A stretch of 64,000 nt of DNA from Lepturacanthus savala (lineage: Eukaryota; Chordata; Actinopteri; Scombriformes; Trichiuridae): assembly GCA_030544235.1 (NCBI GenBank), contig CM060481.1:18466392-18530391 (forward strand), read 5' to 3'. Of the stretch, positions 57,018 through 64,000 are shown piece by piece. Position 1 is the first letter of the stretch; the number at the start of each line of letters is the position of its first letter. The translations under genes were made by a program, and so were the position numbers. The notes under the pieces were generated by a model that was not told the DNA's origin, did not search any database, and saw only the letters and a list, made by a program, of their open reading frames with translations.

Positions 57018-60000
57018 GTAACGTACACCACCCACCGTTTACCATCTAAACAAGCGTAACAGTGACACAGCAGAATCGTTTACAACGCAAAACACATTTC
57101 CTGAACCAAACTAATTAGAAAAGAATCATGACGAATCATAAAAACAAATAACTCCGAAAACCCGAAATATGTTTTCGCAAAGTTTCAGAGGTCACGGTGA
57201 ACTTAAATAATAAGGCCGCTTTCTTCTTTCTCGGAGCCCATTAGATGGCGACGCTGTTTTGCAAATGAGGGCAAAAATGGGATTAACGGGCAGCGCGCCT
57301 TCAGAAATAAAGACCATCGAAATCAAAGAGACACATTAAAAAGCTTGCGACTATAGACGATATGCTAATTACTCTCCAAATGTCAAAATGTTAAAGCAAA
57401 ATTATACAGGAGGAACACGTCAATCGCCGCATGTTTTCAAATATAATGGAGGGCTCTGTCATTGCATTTTAATGTTATGACTAATGTGGAGGCCTGATGG
57501 CGGTTGTCAGGGAGGTAAAACAAGATAAATCAAAACGCTAGCATCGCCGGGGCCCTCCTCCAAAACATATATTGAAGATTCAAAAATCAAACCCTGCCAG
57601 CAGTCGGTCGCATGTTTTTTTTTTTTCCTCTTCCGCTATCCCCTGGTATCATTGCCGCCTGCTGCTGCTGTCGTTACGCTGGGCAATGATCTGCTGCTCC
57701 GCCGTAATCCCTGGATTCCCGTTCCTGTCATATGATCTAATCTGATGTAATCTAATCTAATAGGATGGGATTAGCCTGTAGTTGTGAATGGGGAAATCCC
57801 TCGGAGGATCTCTCCGGTCCCCGGATAGAACGCGCTGCCTGGCCTGGGCTGGGTTCAGCACAGCAGCGCCTGGCTCTCGTCTAACCTCCGCTCATACAGA
57901 CGAGGGTGTACGGACGTAACGTTTCCATGTTTTCTACATGGAAACGTTACGTCCGTCAGCGCACGTCTCTTCCTGTTTGACGCGGGATCTGTGGGGTTCT
58001 GACGCGTTTAAAGCGTTTGCACGAGCCGAAATATAGAGACGGCGCGTGTGCTCTTCATTCATTAAAATGTATAATTGCTACTCAGTAGGTCTCTGACCGT
58101 ATAACAGCTTCTGAACGGATTCATATTTAAAATTATTGCTACATTTGCACATTTGTGCTGCTTCTTTTTAAACAGGCTCATATACACAACTCTTCACACA
58201 TACATTAATTTGCTAATAGACATTTTTTTTTTTCAGTATTTCACCCGGAGATACCCTGTGCATGTATCTTAGGATATTAGTATTCAAATATTTATGACAG
58301 TCAAGCGAGCATTTTTAAAGAACCGAGGAATGTAAATGGAATTCTTGTGGTTTGGATATCCGAGGTAAGATTAGAAGTCAAGAGAGGCAATGTGCTGGTT
58401 GAAAGACACTACAGTTTTATTTTCCCCAAAAATAAGTCCACAGTATCAGCGGTATCTTAAGTGTTTCGGGGGAATTTTTTATGTACACCTCAAAGCACGT
58501 CAGCCAACTCGGACAAAGTCTTTATTTAGCGTCTGAGTTCATCCGTTTCCGCGCTCGCAACGCAAGAGGTTTGCCTCGAGTCGTTTCCCGAGACAAAGGT
58601 GATCTTCTTAATGACAGAAGACAAGCCCGCATCCCTGTCTGGCGCCGTCGCTCGTTCACACTTCACGCCCTCCCTTCCATTAGCTCCTTCCCGTGCTTTC
58701 CGTCACCACGCCAGACCGACCAACCCTTAAGGTAACAAGGCAAATTAAAAGGCAGCGCGGTAATTCTAAAATTAAGTTTGTCGCCCTTTCGTGTCACACC
58801 CCTCCGCGATCTACACCGCTACGCTCGCGAGGAAACACTTGGCCCGGAGATTCACATGCTCTCGGGCGATGCGCATGTCTCTCTCTCTGTCTTGAGTTCG
58901 GTTTTTCGCTGCCGCGGTTTTCCTCCACCACGACACCTCCGATTTTGTCAGCGCCGGCTGCGACACCGCCTCCCCACCGAGGTGTGAGGGGAAGCGGCAT
59001 GCCAAAGGTGAGAGAAGCTCACAGTGACACGCGCGCACATAATCTTAGACATTTATACAGCTTGTGCTTGTGAACACTTTGATCTTCACACTTACAGTTT
59101 TTCTAACTTTCCTGCACTCACACGCGGGCACACACACACACACTCCTGTTTCACACATGCACCACACTTGTACACAATACTGCTCACAGCTTGAGGAGGT
59201 GTTGATGGATTAGACATCTGGAGTTGGCTGACAAGGAGAGAAAATGAGGGAGAGCTGCACAGTGAAGAAAAGAGGAGGAAAAGGAGGCAGAATCTGGAAG
59301 CGTAGGAAGGTTTAAGTGAGGCGGCAAGCAGGAAGGAAGGAGAGAAGCGGGAGAAAAAGATCCAGGCAGCAAAAAAAAAAAAAGGAGAGAGGCGCAGAGA
59401 GGAAGATAGAGGGAGGTTTGCAAACGAAGACCCGAAAAGAAAAAAAAAAAGTGAGACGCGGGGAAAGCCAGCTGTTCTCAATCCCATTCTCCAACCATTA
59501 AGAGTTCAGCAGGATTCCCATGCTGTTGCTCAAGGATACGACTACATATCCGCCATATTTGCCTGACTTTAACCTTATTTGATGGCTTATGTCTCTACAT
59601 GTCAGAGGCAATGAGAGTACTGGAAGGCAAAGCTGCTCCAGTCAGCAGTAGCAGTAATGGGATTTACACGACTTTTGTTGGAGCGAAAACCTGGCCTGCA
59701 CACGAATATGTTGGGGACAATGTTTGACAACTAAAAGTTCGCTGGCAGAGAGCGACTGCTGGGAGCCGCACAACACAGGATAACCGGTTATTCAGTTCCA
59801 GTCATTAGAGATATTCAAGGTAGAAGGATGCGAGTGACTGAGAAATTTGCACCAAAACGCGCGTGTGTATGCGCGTTTATAGACACGTGCTCGTGGATAA
59901 GTGTTTCTGTGCACGTGTAGAAATGAGGAGGAGGACCAGCGTGTGACAATAAGGCCCTGACTGAAATTGTGTGGGTGAGCGGTAACACAAGGAAGTCTTT

Positions 60001-60726
60001 TTATTCCCTCTGTAAGATTACTGTCCAGGAGAGTTTTGCAAGGGCAAAAACGTAATAGATTTTGCGTGTGTGCGTGCTCGTGATTACGTGTAAGGTCACA
60101 TGCGCTTTTTGCAGCACTGCATAAATTAAATACATGAAGGGACACACAAGAATCGTTTTACTCCCATCACAGACCCTCTGCAGTAGAGAACGCATTCAAA
60201 GTTTGATTCATACACCTGCTTAATAAAACAAAAACTGTGAAATTGACTCTTCGGAGTTTATGGGGCTAAACGGTGCTTGGCGAAAAGCTTAAAGGCTTTT
60301 GTTAACTTACTCTTAGGCTTATTACTAATGTCTTAATTAAATTGCCCACCGAAAAAAAAGACATCTGCAAACACAACGTATTAACCCTTCAAATTTATTT
60401 GCCCGTTCATATTTCAACTCGGAATAGTGCTTGAAACCGATTTTAGTGACTTTTCGGGTCGAACTCATAATACTAGTAATCCTCAAGGGTTATCTCTAAG
60501 GTGCTAAATCTTTTCATTTGCTTCTTTTCTTTTGTTGTAGGAAAATAGTCGCATTTAGTGGCTCCAATGACCCATACCCCGACACGAAATGCTACCTCTC
60601 ACACTATTATCTTGTTTAGAATTGAATCCCGTGGGATGTTAATGAGTAATTAAGTACTAGTGTCCTATTTTAGCATTTATATACCTTTAACTTAACCTTT
60701 GACTTTCCCCCCTACTTTTCCCACAG
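57018..60726 (+). other. elavl4: elavl4 intron between RRM1 and RRM2 exons
   Basis: This 3.7-kb intron starts with a complex stretch (about 57230-57480) rich in octamer-like and TAAT motifs. It contains a perfect 21-bp inverted repeat at 57910-57956. It has a TCTAATC-type short tandem near 57738-57762 and a purine-rich block near 59220-59460. No extra exon was found. Confidence 0.7.
57910..57956. repeat. Perfect 21-bp inverted repeat with 5-nt loop
   Basis: The left arm (57910-57930, beginning ACGGACGTAACG) is perfectly complementary to the right arm (57936-57956, ending CGTTACGTCCGT). The loop is TTTCT. Flanking bases do not continue the pairing. The stem is short for a microRNA precursor and has no U-run that would make it a Pol III terminator signal. 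Both arms contain AACGTT. I cannot assign a function. Confidence 0.95.
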
Positions 60727-60880
60727 GTGTCATATGCACGACCCAGTTCAGCCTCCATCCGTGACGCCAACCTGTATGTGAGCGGTCTGCCCAAAACTAT
60801 GACCCAGAAGGAGCTGGAGCAGCTCTTTTCCCAGTATGGACGCATCATCACTTCCCGCATCCTCGTCGACCAGGTCACAG
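60727..60880 (+). CDS. elavl4: elavl4 coding exon: first half of RRM2
   Basis: This 154-nt exon follows ..TTTTCCCACAG and begins in phase 0 with VSYARPSSASIRDANLYVSG. It continues LPKTMTQKELEQLFSQYG and ends in RIITSRILVDQVT plus one base of Gly. RRM2 starts at ANLYVSGLP with RNP2 (LYVSGL). TMTQKELEQLF matches ELAVL4; ELAVL3 has TMSQKEMEQLF. The donor is GTATCC, weak against the consensus. The next exon (the rest of RRM2, expected to begin near VSRGVGFIRF) is not found before 64000, so the gene continues beyond the window. Confidence 0.98.
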
Positions 60881-62149
60881 GTATCCATGGGGCAGCGCCT
60901 CCTCTGTCTATACACTCCCAGACCGACACACATGAGCCACATTTAGTTTACGTAGGTATGCATCAACGTCACTCCTTCCTGCAGCCATTTACAAGGATAT
61001 TTAGATTAGATATATTTGATAATATATAGCAATTGTTCTCATCCATTTCGTAAACAGAAAGCATTGTGTGTTTAAACCCTGAGCCTTCTCAAATTGTCTT
61101 TTTTATGCAGCCGCAGCTAAGCAACCACTTTTCCTAAAGTAGCTGCACGACCATTTTTCAAGTCGAAAATTAGCCAAATAAAGATGACAACTGGACATGA
61201 CTAGGTTTGTGCCGAATGCCGATCGGACGGCATGTATCAGCGATGAAAGGGAGGATTGGCGATTGTTTTTTCGGAGGAGGTGTGTGTGTGTGTGTATCGA
61301 GTGTGCGGTCGACAGAGAGAGAGAACGTGTGAGGGCGAGGCTGGCGAGCAGAGTATGAAGTTAGCTGTAGGCCATAGCTGAACGCTGCAGTGCCGTGTTA
61401 ACAGTTGACATTCATTTGTCAGTGAATAAATGCTCCTACAGTGCATTTAGAGAAGTTTCCGGTGTCCGTCCACCGAACCCCGTTAATCATCGTCTTTGTC
61501 GACTGCAGGATGGTTTTGGTGACACCAAGCCTCCTCAGCAGAGTGTTGGACATGCAAGAGTTTGCACGCGTTGGTGGTTTGAGACTCCTTCACCTGTACG
61601 ACTCTCTTGAAACACTTTCCTGCCTACACGGCATCCAGGGACTCGCCTTTTGCATCTGGTTTAAATCCTAAATATTTAAAAATAGGTGACGTAACATTTG
61701 TCTTCGACACCAACTCCATCTTTGCTCCTGTGATAGAGAAGGAAGGATAAACAAAACCTAACCAACTTATTGTAAAAGCTGCTGTAAGACCTCAGTAGGT
61801 CTGTAGCTTATCGTACGTTGGTTCTTGTTGAATTCAAATGTGTTGATTCTACACAGTACTGGACTATATTGTCCTTCATCCATCTGTCCATAGAAGTAGT
61901 GTATTAGCATGGATCACATGCACATAAATACAGTTAGGCAGTAGTGAATGTCTAATTTTACATCTGCACAAACACATAAGAAATATGTGTGCGCTTACAA
62001 TAAATACATTGTGATACAGTGAAACACAACAGGAAAATCTAAAAAAAAATATGATATGGGCTAATGACTAATCATGAGTCAAACATTCAGTACAGCCAAA
62101 AACATTGGCATTTGACTGAATATTCACACATTCAGCATATATCAGTATT

Positions 62150-62151
<2 letters not shown>

Positions 62152-62193
<42 letters not shown>
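62152..62193. repeat. (AT)n microsatellite
   Basis: A perfect TA run of about 42 bp. Confidence 0.95.
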
Positions 62194-62197
<4 letters not shown>

Positions 62198-62586
62198 CAT
62201 CGTATGCATCGTGACAGATTGATCTCAACAGGCAATTTTTTTATTTTTCTGACCAGTGGCTCAGCTGAGGGTGCCATGATAAAAACAACTACTACATGAG
62301 AGGCACAAACTGTGTAATATACACGCACAATTACACATTCCACTACATCCTAAACACTGGAATGAATCACGTCAGCCCATTGTATTGCAAAAGAACCCCT
62401 CCAGCATGTCTCTTAGATCCATTTCAGGGATTGTGTGTGTGCCTACAGGCTGCAACCTGCTCCAGTGTTATGTGCAATGTGTACTGATGAAGCAGAAAGG
62501 GAGCAGCATGCTGTAAGCCACACTCATTTGCCTAAGCAGAATAAATCACTGCTGGCAGTGAAGTGCATGCCTGTCTGTACACACTG

Positions 62587-62819
62587 AGCAGAGGTGGAGA
62601 GAGGGTTAGAAGAGAGGGGAAAGCAGATGAAAGGAAAACAAAGGAGACAGGGGGGAGTGCAGATGAAGAGGAAGGCGGGCAGAGAAAAGGGAAAGAAAAA
62701 CAGGTAGCAGAGGGTGAAGATGAGGCGAGATGAGAGGAAATGAGAAGAGGAAGGAAGGGAAGGGAGAGCTAAGGAGAGGGGCAGAGGAAGGGAAAGCTGG
62801 GAGGAAAATAAAAAAAGGT
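62587..62819 (+). repeat. Polypurine-rich block, ~230 bp
   Basis: The plus strand is almost entirely A and G (GAGAGG, GGAAGG, AAAGGA motifs) with few pyrimidines. It is a degenerate purine tract, not a coding sequence. The complementary frame reads as a Leu/Ser/Pro-rich artefact. Confidence 0.85.
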
Positions 62820-63493
62820 CTGGTTATTTCTACCTTAAGATGTTCGCCGGGCACATCTCCTGTCTATCTTAACTAGCAGACCTGTCATACCACCAAACTA
62901 CTTAGAGCGTGGGATTCCCTAAAAAGAAAGACACACAAAAGCCACAGAACACACATCTACGCATACCACAGCCACATCTCTGATTTGTAGCTTCTCAGCC
63001 CAGGCCACACAACATGAATAAAACAAATCTTAACAGAGGCGGCGCTGGTCACGGGAAGGTGAGGCTCACGCATGCACCATAGCTTGGGTTCACAAGAGAG
63101 TCAATAATTCATTAGAGCACCATACTTCACTGGCACATAGTCAGCTTTATAGTGGTGCGGTCTCACAAGCATGGGCAGATAAAGATGCACACACTTCAAT
63201 AGACCAGACAGGCGGAAAACCTAATGGCTCCTTTTGGGGGCGGGATTATAGAAAACCTCAGATCCTATAGGAGTCAGTGCAATTTCACATGTTTAGATGA
63301 GAAATTTGACAAGTTTGAATGCATTCATCTGTAAAATGAACCACTATTTTTTAGACATGTTTAGTCATTATTTTGCTACTTTGCCTGAACTGAGGTTCAC
63401 TAAGCACAGTTGGATTAGATAAAGAACATTGCTAGTTCAAACTGTGATATAAACAATTTATATTAATATATATCACAGCACTATGGTATATTT

Positions 63494-63495
<2 letters not shown>

Positions 63496-63576
<81 letters not shown>
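63496..63576. repeat. Compound (TA)n(GA)n microsatellite
   Basis: About 50 bp of TA repeats (63496-63545) join directly to about 31 bp of GA repeats (63546-63576). Confidence 0.97.
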
Positions 63577-63578
<2 letters not shown>

Positions 63579-64000
63579 ATATTCATATATATTTGCATAG
63601 TATAGAGCAGGGGGTGTGTATACAGTGTGTAAGCTTGCTAACACACACAACACACACACATACACTTTGTGTGTGTGAGATGTTCTTCAAGGTGTCCCCA
63701 GAGGGTTAAGGATCAGCAGGAGAAATGTTAATGAATAATTAGACGTTAGAGTTGCAAGTGATTAAAAGCATGGAGGACTTAAGAAGGGCCCTGAGAGTAG
63801 GATGCTGGCATCATTGACTCATCTTTTTCTTTCCGCTGTTACTCTACAGAGGCAGATGCACACAAGACACACACACACCCACACACTCACTGCCATTAAG
63901 AGAAATGGGCTGCAAATTAAAACTCCCCTGTGACTAGCCCAAAATGGAAGTACAGAAGAAGAAAAATGAGATACAGAGAAAGAGAGAAGCTCAGAGATTT

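Larger units (their letters stand above)
60881..64000 (+). other. elavl4: elavl4 intron after the RRM2 first-half exon (partial)
   Basis: At least 3.1 kb contain no further elavl4 exon. The stretch has a purine-rich block (62587-62819), an AT array (62152-62193) and a compound TA/GA array (63496-63576). No other gene is visible. Confidence 0.7.

Noticed and set aside
57910..57956. A microRNA precursor
   Set aside because: The stem is only 21 bp with a 5-nt loop and unpaired flanks; canonical precursors need a longer stem of roughly 30 bp or more.
60881..64000. Next elavl4 exon completing RRM2
   Set aside because: No VSRGVGFIRF-like coding segment with splice signals was found; it must lie beyond the right edge.

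Overview
The window is nuclear DNA from a ray-finned fish, most likely a teleost. The evidence is a tRNA-derived fish-type SINE, very dense di- and trinucleotide microsatellites, small coding exons separated by multi-kilobase introns, and exons that read as two vertebrate genes. It contains the 5' parts of two divergently transcribed genes. All other long open frames seen here run over microsatellites or GC-rich non-coding DNA.

Minus strand, 1-5.2 kb: the 5' end of agbl4 (cytosolic carboxypeptidase 6, a tubulin deglutamylase). Coding exon 2 is at 2677-2799. A phase-compatible first coding exon is at 5129-5174. A perfect RFX-type X-box (GTTGCCACGGCAAC) lies just upstream at 5207-5220. The DNA left of 2677 is an agbl4 intron holding LINE debris. 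The intron at 2800-5128 holds a tRNA-derived SINE.

5.2-9.4 kb: the shared intergenic region. It carries two long (AT)n arrays, a (GT)n array, a (CA)n array and a GA-rich block.

Plus strand, about 9.4 kb to the right edge: the 5' half of elavl4 (HuD), a neuronal RNA-binding protein that stabilises and splices U-rich/AU-rich mRNAs. Common coding exons are at 45374-45620 (N-terminus and first half of RRM1), 56914-57017 (rest of RRM1, with RNP1) and 60727-60880 (first half of RRM2). The rest of RRM2, the hinge and RRM3 lie beyond the window. At least two alternative leader exons are clear: one encoding MVM (26256-26264) and one encoding MEWNGFKM (27531-27554). Both splice in phase 0 into 45374. 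About 16 kb further upstream, two more phase-0 exons (10067-10114 and 10926-11066) would together give a 63-residue alternative N-terminus. I infer this from splice signals and phase; I do not recognise that peptide.

The elavl4 introns hold interspersed repeats (21160-22570, 29989-30063, 32071-32240), many microsatellites, and complex TAAT/octamer-rich stretches that could be enhancers. Unusual items include a perfect 21-bp inverted repeat with a 5-nt loop at 57910-57956 and a repeated POU/homeodomain-like element (25198-25221, 25659-25682, with an inverted relative at 25695-25712) upstream of the MVM promoter. No new multi-gene system, CRISPR array, operon or standalone RNA gene was found.
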